Shown: positions 26,844-34,599 of the stretch, piece by piece
How positions within the stretch are numbered: the stretch's first letter is position 1
Layout of the letters: each line of letters starts with the position of its first letter
From: Sphingomonas sp. Leaf412
GTDB lineage: Bacteria; Pseudomonadota; Alphaproteobacteria; Sphingomonadales; Sphingomonadaceae
Assembly (NCBI RefSeq): GCF_001425405.1
Contig: NZ_LMQP01000002.1
Location: 484,144-548,143, forward strand
Direction of reading: 5' to 3'
DNA: 64,000 bases
The notes under the pieces: model-generated
Told to the model about the DNA's origin: nothing
Database searches by the model: none
The model's input: the letters and a program-made list of their open reading frames with translations, nothing else
Translations under genes and position numbers: made by a program

Positions 26844-27560
26844 CTAGCGCGCCCGCGCCTTCGCGATCGCGTCCTTCAGCCGGTCGATCGGCAATGCGCC
26901 GGTCAGGACCTGGTCGCCGATCACCCAGCTCGGCGTGCCGTTGATGCCCAGCGCCTCCGCAACGGTCAGGTTCTGGCGGATCGCATCGTCGGCGTCGTCG
27001 GGGATCGCGGCGACGTTCACGCCGGCGGCGCGCGCGGCGTCCGCGATCGTCGCGTCGCTGACCTGGCCGCGCGCGTACAATGCGTCGTGGAACGCCTTGA
27101 ACTTCCCCTGCTTCGCCGCCGCCAGCGCGGCGCGGGCGGCAGTGCGGCTGGACGGGGCAAGGACGGGCAGTTCGCGGAAGACGACGCGCAGCTTCGGATC
27201 CTCGCGCACCAGCCGCTCGATCGTGGGCAGCGAGGCGCGGCAGTAACCGCAATTGTAATCGTAGAATTCCACCAGCGTGACGTCGGCGTCGGGATTGCCG
27301 ATCCACGCGCTTTCGTACGGCTGCTCGATCGCGCCGCGGCGCGACGCCACCGCCTTCGCCGCCTCGCGCTGTTGCAGCTTCTCCATCGCCTCGGGCAGGA
27401 TTTCGGGATGCGCCAGGACGTAGTCGCGCACCACGCGCTCGATGCGGACGCGATCCGCGCCCGTCAGGTCGCCGGGCGCCACGCGGTCGGCAAGCCACAT
27501 GCCGCCCGCCCCCGCCGCCGCGCCCAGCAGCGCCAGTCCCAGCATCGCCGGACGGCTCAT
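26844..27560 (-). CDS. DsbA/DsbG-like thiol:disulfide protein
   Basis: A 238-residue exported thioredoxin-fold protein. An N-terminal hydrophobic helix (MLGLALLGAAAGAGGMWLAD) is a signal peptide or anchor. The helical linker RIERVVRDYVLAHPEILPEA is typical of BdbD/Com1-like members. The active site is CGYC (104-107) in FYDYNCGYCRAS and the cis-Pro loop is GINGTPSWVIGDQ. It should oxidise or shuffle disulfides in the periplasm. The start overlaps the M48 protease stop by 4 bases. Confidence 0.9.
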   Translation of the reverse strand: MSRPAMLGLALLGAAAGAGGMWLADRVAPGDLTGADRVRIERVVRDYVLAHPEILPEAMEKLQQREAAKAVASRRGAIEQPYESAWIGNPDADVTLVEFYDYNCGYCRASLPTIERLVREDPKLRVVFRELPVLAPSSRTAARAALAAAKQGKFKAFHDALYARGQVSDATIADAARAAGVNVAAIPDDADDAIRQNLTVAEALGINGTPSWVIGDQVLTGALPIDRLKDAIAKARAR

Positions 27561-28918
27561 TTCTTTTTCTTCTTTTCCGTATCGACCGTGTCCTGCGCGG
27601 TCATCGCGATATCCTGCGCGCGGATCCAGTCGGGCGTATTCTTGGGGATGCCCGCCATCGCGTAACGCGCGCGCGATACTGCGGTGCGCGCGTCGCCGGT
27701 CATCGAGGCGCGCTCCGCGGTCGCCAGTGCGGCGCGTGCATCGTCGCCGGTCAGTTCGTAGATCGTGCCCAGTTGCTGCCAGGCGAACGGGTTCCGGTCG
27801 TCGCGCGCCACCGCGACGCGCAGGATCTGCCGTGCCACCGGATAGTTGGCCGGATCCTCCGTCGCGATCAGCGCATGGCCGTAGGTGGTGGCGATCAGCG
27901 GGTTGGAGCGCGACCCCTCGGTCGCGGCCTTCAATGGTGCGAGCGCGGCCTTCGGCTTTCCCGCCTCCAGCAGGATCTGGCCGACGATCTCCTGGAAATA
28001 CGGGTCGTCCGGCTTCGCGCGCAATAGCGCCGCGCCCTCCGCATCGGCCTTCGCGGGATAGCCGCTGCGGTGCCAGGCGTAGGCGCGGGCGTAATGGGCG
28101 TAGATGGAATCATCGCCCTCGGGATATTTCTGGAGCGCCTGCGCGGGCGGCAGGAGATAGCCGTCGAGCTTCGCCTGCACCCGCTTGAACCGCTCCTCGA
28201 TCGCCGGATCGGACGGCTTGTTCCACGCCTTGTCCGTCTCCATCGCCTCGGTCAGGTTGGCGATGCGCTCGCTCGACACAGGATGGTCGAGCAGGAACTC
28301 GACCTTGCGCGTGATGCCGTAGCGATATTCCAGCTGCTGCATCTTCTTGAAGAACGACAGGTAACCCTTGCCGGTGATCCCGGCGGTGGCCAGGTATTTC
28401 GCGCCCGCGGCGTCGGTCGACGCCTCCTGCGCGCGGCTGAAGGCGAGGTATTTGCCCATCGCCGCCTGCTGCCCCGCGGCCATGACGCCCGCGCCGGCCG
28501 CGCCACCGCCGGCCAGCATCGTCGCGACGCCGACCAGCAGGCTGACCAGCGTGATGCCGGTCGCTTCCTTGCCCGCCGCGCCGCCCAGCGGCACGTGGCC
28601 GCCCGCGATATGGCCCAGTTCGTGCGCGATCACACCCTGCACCTCGTTCGCGCTGGTCGCGGCCTGCAAGGTGCCCGAGTGGACGAACACCACCTGTCCG
28701 CCCGCGACGAAGGCGTTGATCGAATCGTCGTTGACGAGGACGATCTGCACGTCGCGCGGCCGCAGGCCCGCCGCGGTGATGAGCGGCGCCGACATGTCGT
28801 TGAGCAACTGTTCGGTCTCGGCATCGCGCAGGATCGACTGCGCATGCGCGGGCTGGACCGCGAGCAGGACCGCGGCGGCGACGAAGCCGAACAGGCGTTT
28901 CGCAGACAGCCGCGTCAT
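27557..28918 (-). CDS. M48 metalloprotease with TPR repeats (BepA-like)
   Basis: A 453-residue periplasmic protease. Residues 1-26 form a signal peptide ending AHA. The zinc motif HELGH (99-103) lies in VQGVIAHELGHIAGGHVPLG, with the downstream Glu in RAQEASTDAAGAKY. The C-terminal half holds several TPR-like repeats (AYAWHRSGYPAKADAEGAAL, PFAWQQLGTIYELTGDDARA). BepA relatives proof-read outer-membrane assembly and LptD disulfides. Its co-translation with a DsbA-like gene (overlap at 27557-27560) fits a joint role in envelope protein folding. A KKKKKK tail is notable. Confidence 0.9.
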   Translation of the reverse strand: MTRLSAKRLFGFVAAAVLLAVQPAHAQSILRDAETEQLLNDMSAPLITAAGLRPRDVQIVLVNDDSINAFVAGGQVVFVHSGTLQAATSANEVQGVIAHELGHIAGGHVPLGGAAGKEATGITLVSLLVGVATMLAGGGAAGAGVMAAGQQAAMGKYLAFSRAQEASTDAAGAKYLATAGITGKGYLSFFKKMQQLEYRYGITRKVEFLLDHPVSSERIANLTEAMETDKAWNKPSDPAIEERFKRVQAKLDGYLLPPAQALQKYPEGDDSIYAHYARAYAWHRSGYPAKADAEGAALLRAKPDDPYFQEIVGQILLEAGKPKAALAPLKAATEGSRSNPLIATTYGHALIATEDPANYPVARQILRVAVARDDRNPFAWQQLGTIYELTGDDARAALATAERASMTGDARTAVSRARYAMAGIPKNTPDWIRAQDIAMTAQDTVDTEKKKKK

Positions 28919-28949
28919 CGCGTGGATATGTCCCTCGATATCATGATGT

Positions 28950-28998
28950 GGCCGGGCCTGTGCGGCGGTTCGGGTGAACCGCCGCTGAAGGCCCGGCC
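28950..28998 (-). terminator. Long composite hairpin between rne and the M48 gene
   Basis: GGCCGGGCCT (28950-28959) pairs with AGGCCCGGCC (28989-28998) and encloses a second perfect stem, CGGCGGTTC/GAACCGCCG (28963-28971/28976-28984), with a GGGT loop. No T tract is seen. It lies just after the rne stop and 31 bases before the M48 start, so it may end rne mRNA or protect its 3' end. Confidence 0.55.
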
Positions 28999-29006
28999 GT
29001 CATCGA

Positions 29007-31676
29007 TCAGGCGCCGAACGTGCGCTGCCACCAGCCGCGACGCGGGCTGCCGTCGGCGTCGTTCGCTTCCTCCGGCGCGGCGTCAGCGGGCGCATCGGCG
29101 GCGTCCTCCTCCACGGCCCCGGGCTCGGCAGCGACCGCCGCCGGGGCGTCCTCCGCCACCGGCGCGGCATCGGCCTTCTTGCGCCGGGTGCGCTTCGGCT
29201 TGGGCGCGGGCTCCTCGACCGGCGCATCCTCCACGGCCAGGTCGGGCGCGGGCAGGCCGTCGTTCACCGGGCCGGCATCACCGGCCTCGATGACCGGGGC
29301 GTCGGCCTTCTTGCGGCGCGTGCGCTTCGCCTTTGCGGGCGGCACGTCGGTCGCGACGGGGGCGGGGGCAGGTGCCTCCTCCTCCTCACGCTCGACCGAT
29401 GCGGTCGCTGCGGCCGTATCGACCGGGGCACCGGCGCGTGCGCGCGGGCGGCGGCGCGTCTTGGGCGCGGGTGCTTCCTCCGCCACCGGCGAGGCGGCAT
29501 CGGCGACGGCGACGATTTCAACCGGCTCCGCGGCGTCGACGGTCGCATCGGTCACCAGGTCGGCGACGGGAGCGATGTCCGCGGTCGATCCGTCCGCCGG
29601 CGCGCCATCGCGACGACCGCGACCGCGGCGACGGCGACGGCGACGGCCGGAGCGTCCGTCGTCGCTGCCGTCGGCGGGCGCTTCCTCGTTGCTGTCGACG
29701 TCGGCGTCCGTGTCGGCGTCGGTATCGACGGCCTCATCCGCCTCCTCGCCGGCGACCGGTGCGTCCTCACCCTCGGGACGGCGATTGCGACGGCCGCGGC
29801 GGCGCCGGCGACGGCCGGAACGGTCGCCCGCGTCGTCGCGCGGCTCGGCGGCCTCGGGACCGGCATCCGCCTCGACCTCTTCCTCATCCTCCTCGACCTC
29901 GATCTCGTCGTCGATGTCGTCCTCGGGCTCCTCGATCGGGCGATCGAACTTCGGCGCGTGCGCGGGCGGCGGGCCGCTGGCCTCCACCGACATGCGCGCG
30001 CCTTCCTCCTCGCCCTCGGCCAGGACCTCGACGTGCACGCCGTAACGGTCCTCGATCTCCGCGATGTCGGCGCGCTTGCGATTCAGGACGTAGAATGCAG
30101 CCTCATGACTGCACCGCAGCAGCAGCACCGAGCCGCGACCGCGCGCAGCCTCGTCCTCGATCAGGCGCAGCGCGGACAGGCCGGACGACGAGGCGGTGCG
30201 GACGAAGCCGGTGCCTTCGCAGTGCGGGCACGGGCGCGTGGATGCCTCCAGCACGCCGGTGCGAAGGCGCTGGCGGCTCATCTCCATCAGGCCGAACGAC
30301 GAGATACGGCCGACCTGGATGCGGGCGCGATCGTTCTTCAACGCCTCCTTCATCGCCTTCTCGACCTTCCGGACGTTCGATCCGTTGTCCATGTCGATGA
30401 AGTCGATGACCACGAGGCCCGCCATGTCGCGCAGTCGCAGCTGGCGCGCGATTTCCTGCGTCGCCTCGAGGTTCGTCGCGGTCGCGGTCTGCTCGATATT
30501 ATGCTCGCGCGTCGACCGGCCTGAGTTGATGTCGATCGACACCAAAGCCTCGGTCGGGTTGATGACGAGGTAGCCGCCCGACTTCAGCTGCACGACCGGA
30601 TGGTACATCGCGGACAATTGGTCCTCGACATGCGCGCGCTGGAACAGCGGCACGGGGTCGCTGTAATGCTTCACCTTCTTCGCGTGGGTGGGCATCAGCA
30701 GCTTCATGAAGTCCTTGGCCTGGCGATAGCCTTCGTCGCCCTCGACCACGACCTCGTCGATATCCTTGTTGTAGATGTCGCGGATTGCGCGCTTCATCAG
30801 GTCGCTGTCGCCGTACACCAGCGCGGGGGCGGAGGATTCCAGCGTCTTCTCGCGGATTTCGTCCCACAGGCGGGCAAGATAGTCGAAGTCGCGCTTGATC
30901 TCGACCTTCGTGCGCTGAAGCCCGGCCGTGCGCACGATGCAGCCCATCGAGGACGGCAGCGCGAGGTCGGCCATGATCGTCTTCAGCCGCTTGCGGTCCG
31001 CCGCGTTGCTGATCTTCCGGCTGATCCCGCCGCCGTGCGACGTGTTGGGCATCAGGACGCAATAGCGGCCCGCGAGCGACAGGTAGGTGGTCAGCGCCGC
31101 ACCCTTGTTGCCGCGCTCCTCCTTCACGACCTGGACCAGCAGCACCTGACGGCGGCGGATCACGTCCTGGATCTTGTAGCGGCGGCGCAGGTTCATGCGA
31201 CGTTCGCGCAGGTCCTCCACCGCATCGTCCTGCGGGCGCGACTTGCGGCGCGGGGAGGGGGCGTCGGCCGCGCCCTCCTCGTCGTGATGCTCCTCCTCGC
31301 CGTGGTCGTCCTCGTGCTCGGCATCGTCGAAATCGGCTTCGAGATCGTCGTCATCGTCGTCGGCGCGCAGCGCGGCTTCCTCGGCGGCGTGCTCCGCCTC
31401 CTCGCGCAGCAGCGCCTCGCGATCTTCCTTCGGGATCTGGTAATAGTCCGGGTGGATTTCGCTGAACGCGAGGAAGCCGTGGCGATTGCCGCCGTAATCG
31501 ATGAACGCCGCCTGCAACGACGGTTCGACGCGCGTCACCTTGGCGAGGTAGATGTTGCCCTTGAGCTGCTTGCGCTCGGCGCTTTCGAAATCGAATTCCT
31601 CGATCCGGTTACCCTTGACGACCGCCACACGGGTTTCTTCCCGGTGGCGTGCGTCGATCAGCATGCGCGTGGTCAT
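29007..31676 (-). CDS. rne: Ribonuclease E/G
   Basis: An 889-residue RNase E that initiates mRNA decay and processes rRNA. From ATG 31676 (GGAG ten bases upstream) it starts MTTRMLIDARHREETRVAVV. The S1 domain (about residues 35-120) is split by a strongly acidic insert (DDDDDLEADFDDAEHEDD). The catalytic part has VSIDINSGRST and VVIDFIDMDNGSNVRKVEKA with the metal-binding Asp residues, and the Zn-link CPHCEGTG. From about residue 570 the tail is disordered, acidic, with Arg-rich patches (SGRRRRRRGRRNRR) and Pro/Ala repeats (the motif KAKRTRRKKADAP recurs), the presumed degradosome and RNA-binding scaffold. Confidence 0.95.
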   Translation of the reverse strand: MTTRMLIDARHREETRVAVVKGNRIEEFDFESAERKQLKGNIYLAKVTRVEPSLQAAFIDYGGNRHGFLAFSEIHPDYYQIPKEDREALLREEAEHAAEEAALRADDDDDDLEADFDDAEHEDDHGEEEHHDEEGAADAPSPRRKSRPQDDAVEDLRERRMNLRRRYKIQDVIRRRQVLLVQVVKEERGNKGAALTTYLSLAGRYCVLMPNTSHGGGISRKISNAADRKRLKTIMADLALPSSMGCIVRTAGLQRTKVEIKRDFDYLARLWDEIREKTLESSAPALVYGDSDLMKRAIRDIYNKDIDEVVVEGDEGYRQAKDFMKLLMPTHAKKVKHYSDPVPLFQRAHVEDQLSAMYHPVVQLKSGGYLVINPTEALVSIDINSGRSTREHNIEQTATATNLEATQEIARQLRLRDMAGLVVIDFIDMDNGSNVRKVEKAMKEALKNDRARIQVGRISSFGLMEMSRQRLRTGVLEASTRPCPHCEGTGFVRTASSSGLSALRLIEDEAARGRGSVLLLRCSHEAAFYVLNRKRADIAEIEDRYGVHVEVLAEGEEEGARMSVEASGPPPAHAPKFDRPIEEPEDDIDDEIEVEEDEEEVEADAGPEAAEPRDDAGDRSGRRRRRRGRRNRRPEGEDAPVAGEEADEAVDTDADTDADVDSNEEAPADGSDDGRSGRRRRRRRGRGRRDGAPADGSTADIAPVADLVTDATVDAAEPVEIVAVADAASPVAEEAPAPKTRRRPRARAGAPVDTAAATASVEREEEEAPAPAPVATDVPPAKAKRTRRKKADAPVIEAGDAGPVNDGLPAPDLAVEDAPVEEPAPKPKRTRRKKADAAPVAEDAPAAVAAEPGAVEEDAADAPADAAPEEANDADGSPRRGWWQRTFGA

Positions 31677-32120
31677 GATATAGTCTCCGCGCGCCGCAGG
31701 CGTCCCGAAGGGCTGCGGCGCGATATAGGGGCGCGGCGTGTCGCACGCGCGGGGATGATGAAACTGCCTTCGCTGCCTGCGCATTTCCGGACGAACGGGG
31801 GCCGGGGGCCGCGACGACGCTGCCGCCGGCGTGGGCCGGGCGGGGAAGCGGTCGGGCGAAATGCGGCATGGAAGCGTCAACCTGGGTGGGCCCGTATCCG
31901 GCCGGATGCCGGATGGGCAGTGATGCCGGGGCGCTCGCGCGCTCCCGTGCCGGGGCGGCGTAGCATTGCGTGCGCCACGCTTCAACCGGCTGTTACACGC
32001 GTTAGCCGGAACCTCTTAACGGTCCGTTAACGATATCGCGCAACCATATGGCGACGGGGTTCGCGCCATCACGGGGCCGGACCATGCGGGGGGCGGGCGG
32101 TGCGCCAGGGACGGACACGA
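31677..32120. other. Divergent intergenic region between rne and the amidase gene
   Basis: This 444-base stretch holds no supported gene. It contains the rne 5' leader, which is expected to be long because RNase E usually autoregulates through its 5'UTR, and the amidase promoter with a CtrA-like site at 32016-32031. GC-skewed palindromic fragments occur (31741-31930) but no clear riboswitch was recognised. Confidence 0.6.
32016..32031 (+). promoter_or_regulatory. CtrA-type box TTAA-N7-TTAAC
   Basis: TTAA-CGGTCCG-TTAAC fully matches the CtrA consensus and is also a 15-bp dyad (TTAACGG-T-CCGTTAA). It lies 89 bases before the amidase start at 32121. CtrA-controlled expression of a septal amidase would link cell-wall splitting to the cell cycle; this is an inference. 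Confidence 0.6.
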
Positions 32121-33086
32121 ATGGGATTTCGCTGGACCCGGGGGCCGGGCATCCGGCATCTGCGGCGTGTGTTGCCGCTCGCCGTCCTAGCCCTTGGCCT
32201 GTTGCCGGCCGTGCCCGCGGGCGGGACGGTGCCCGATCGTGCCGGGGGACTGGTGCTCGACCTGACCGACGCGGCACCGGCATCGGTACGGACGGTGGCG
32301 TGGGGCGGCGGCGATCGCGCGCGATATATCGTGTCGCAAAAGGTGCCCCCGCGCGCGAAGCCGCGCCCGCTGCCGACGGTGCGCGGCGATGCGGACCGGC
32401 CGCTGGTGGTCATTGACGCGGGGCACGGCGGGGTCGATCCCGGCGCGGTCAACACCGAAAGCGGCCTGCGCGAAAAGGACGTGACACTGCGCATCGCGAA
32501 GGCGATCCGCGACCGCCTGCTGGAAGGTGGGCGCGTGCGCGTCGCGCTGACGCGCGAGGACGATCGCTACATCCTCCACCGCGAGCGGTTCGGCGCGGCG
32601 CGGCGGTTGAAGGCGGACCTGTTCATCTCGATCCATTGCGACAGCGTCGGTTCGGGCACGACCGCGACCGGCGCGACCGCCTACACCCTGTCCGACGTCG
32701 CCTCCGACAAGGAGGCCGCGCGGCTGGCGGCGCGGGAGAATCGGTCGGACGTGATCGCGGGCGTGACGCTGGATCGCGACGCGGACGTGTCCTCGATCCT
32801 GATCGACCTGACGCAGCGCGAGACGATGAACGCCTCCGCCGGGTTCGCGCGGCTGCTGGGTCGGGAGGCCAGGCCGTTGATGCCGGTGAAGGACAATTTC
32901 CACCGCACCGCGTCGCTGCTAGTGCTGAAGGCGCCCGACCTGCCGTCGATCCTGTTCGAGACGGGCTATCTGTCGACGCCGGAGGATGCGGCGTTTCTGG
33001 ACAGCAAGGCCGGGCGGGGAAAGATCGCGGAGAGCGTGAAGCGCGCGGTGGAAATCCACTTCGCGCGCAGGCTCGCGCTGAAATAG
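32121..33086 (+). CDS. N-acetylmuramoyl-L-alanine amidase (Amidase_3, AmiC-like)
   Basis: A 321-residue exported zinc amidase that cuts the bond between muramic acid and the stem peptide during cell separation. The N-terminal basic-hydrophobic stretch (RRVLPLAVLALGLLPAVPAG) is a signal peptide. Zinc ligands sit in VVIDAGHGGVDPG (His), ESGLREKDV (Glu) and FISIHCDSVG (His), with the catalytic Glu in ILFETGYLS. No AMIN domain is visible. ATG 32121 is preferred to GTG 32100. The gene converges on the porin gene with only 7 bases between stops. Confidence 0.92.
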   Translation: MGFRWTRGPGIRHLRRVLPLAVLALGLLPAVPAGGTVPDRAGGLVLDLTDAAPASVRTVAWGGGDRARYIVSQKVPPRAKPRPLPTVRGDADRPLVVIDAGHGGVDPGAVNTESGLREKDVTLRIAKAIRDRLLEGGRVRVALTREDDRYILHRERFGAARRLKADLFISIHCDSVGSGTTATGATAYTLSDVASDKEAARLAARENRSDVIAGVTLDRDADVSSILIDLTQRETMNASAGFARLLGREARPLMPVKDNFHRTASLLVLKAPDLPSILFETGYLSTPEDAAFLDSKAGRGKIAESVKRAVEIHFARRLALK

Positions 33087-33093
33087 CGGGACG

Positions 33094-34491
33094 TCAGTAG
33101 TTCCACTGCAATTGCGTGCGGATGAGGTTGCCCTCCGCGCGGCCTTCACGATCCGGGTCCGCTTCCAGCCGGTGCATCCGCGCGAAGGCGACGGTCAGCT
33201 CCAGCGGCGGGACCGGTTGCCATTCCAGCCCGATCTCGAACTCGTCGGTTTCCAGCCGCGGTGCATCGGGCAACGCCTTCCACCCGCCGCGATAATGCTG
33301 CCAGCGCCCGTAGGGCATCAGCTTCGATCCCGGCAGTCGCAGCATCGACTGGACATAGCCACCGTTCAGCGGGCCCGTGACGATGCGGCCCTGCGCGCGA
33401 TCGTATTCCGGTCCGCGGCCCCAGTTCCATTCGGCCTGGAACCCTAACGGCTGCGGATACAGGATCGCGTGGATGCCGAACCGTTCGTCCGCGAACGACA
33501 CGTCGCTGGTGCCGCCGCTTCCAAGCTCCGGGTTGATCCGGTTGCGCAGCCCCGCGGCGCCGACCTCCAGCACCTGTCCCGCGAAACCATCGCCCAGCGC
33601 GTCCAGTTCGAATGGCCATGTCGCCATCGCGACGGTCATCAGGCTGTCGTTGGTTTCGGTGCGGTTGATGCCCTGTCCGTTGTACAGCGCCAGCGCGAAG
33701 GCGCCGTAATTGCCGAACAGCTTCTGCCCGTCGTCGGCCAGCCGCTTCCAGACGCGGTCGACGCGCGTCGGCGTGTAATAAGCGACGATGCCCAGATCGC
33801 GTTCGCCGGGCACCGCGCTGTTGATCGCATCGCTGCGGTCCAGCGTAAGGCGGTTGGAGGAGGATTGCATATTCTCCCACCCGTACGGCACCTTCGACTG
33901 GCCGAAACGCAGGCGGAAGCGGTGCGCGTCGTCGAGGAACGCGTCGACATAGGCGTCGCGCAACTGCCCGAACCCCTCGCGCCGCTCGCCCGCGGTCTGG
34001 TTGCTGACGTTCGTCGCGAAATCGGGTTGCAGATAGAGCGAGACGTCGTCCGATATGTCGCCTTGCAGGACCAGGCGCACGCGGCGCAGCGTCAGGTTCG
34101 TGCCGTCCCCGATCCCCGAATCATGCACCGAGCGCAGCCGCGACACGCCCGCGGGGGCGGTGCGGTCGCCGGACAGGAATTCGCTGAAGCGCAGCTGCGT
34201 GTAGCCGCGCAGGGTCAGGCGGTCGTACCACGCTTCCTTCTTCGGCGGTGTCGCGGGCGCGGGCACGGAAACCTGCGCGACCTGCGCCGGAGTCGGGGCG
34301 GGCGCGACAGGGGAAGCGACCGGAGGTGAGGGAGCCGCGGCGACGGCGGTTCGCGCCGCCTTCATCTCCGCGATCACCGCCTTCAGTTCGTCGATCTGGC
34401 GTTGCAGATCGGCGATCGACGGCGCCTGCGCCATCGCGGGCGCGGGCGCCACCGCCATCAGCGCCGCTGCGCGCAGCATGTGGTGACCCAT
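33094..34491 (-). CDS. Phosphate-selective porin (OprO/OprP-like)
   Basis: A 465-residue outer-membrane protein (alternative start ATG 34479). The signal peptide ends APAMA. A coiled coil (IADLQRQIDELKAVIAEMKA) is followed by an Ala/Pro/Val linker, then a beta-barrel of alternating strands beginning WYDRLTLRGYTQLRFSEF and ending with the aromatic LIRTQLQWNY, as required for BamA recognition. The N-terminal coiled coil plus barrel is typical of OprP-type porins in sphingomonads. Selectivity for phosphate or polyphosphate is family knowledge and not shown here. Confidence 0.88.
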   Translation of the reverse strand: MGHHMLRAAALMAVAPAPAMAQAPSIADLQRQIDELKAVIAEMKAARTAVAAAPSPPVASPVAPAPTPAQVAQVSVPAPATPPKKEAWYDRLTLRGYTQLRFSEFLSGDRTAPAGVSRLRSVHDSGIGDGTNLTLRRVRLVLQGDISDDVSLYLQPDFATNVSNQTAGERREGFGQLRDAYVDAFLDDAHRFRLRFGQSKVPYGWENMQSSSNRLTLDRSDAINSAVPGERDLGIVAYYTPTRVDRVWKRLADDGQKLFGNYGAFALALYNGQGINRTETNDSLMTVAMATWPFELDALGDGFAGQVLEVGAAGLRNRINPELGSGGTSDVSFADERFGIHAILYPQPLGFQAEWNWGRGPEYDRAQGRIVTGPLNGGYVQSMLRLPGSKLMPYGRWQHYRGGWKALPDAPRLETDEFEIGLEWQPVPPLELTVAFARMHRLEADPDREGRAEGNLIRTQLQWNY

Positions 34492-34599
34492 CCCTCAAAC
34501 CCCTCACGACGACGCCGCGCGCCTTGGCGCATGGCGGGGGCGGCGGCAAGGGCGGCGGGCGCTTCCCCCTCGCGCCGAACCTGCTACACGCTGCCCGAC

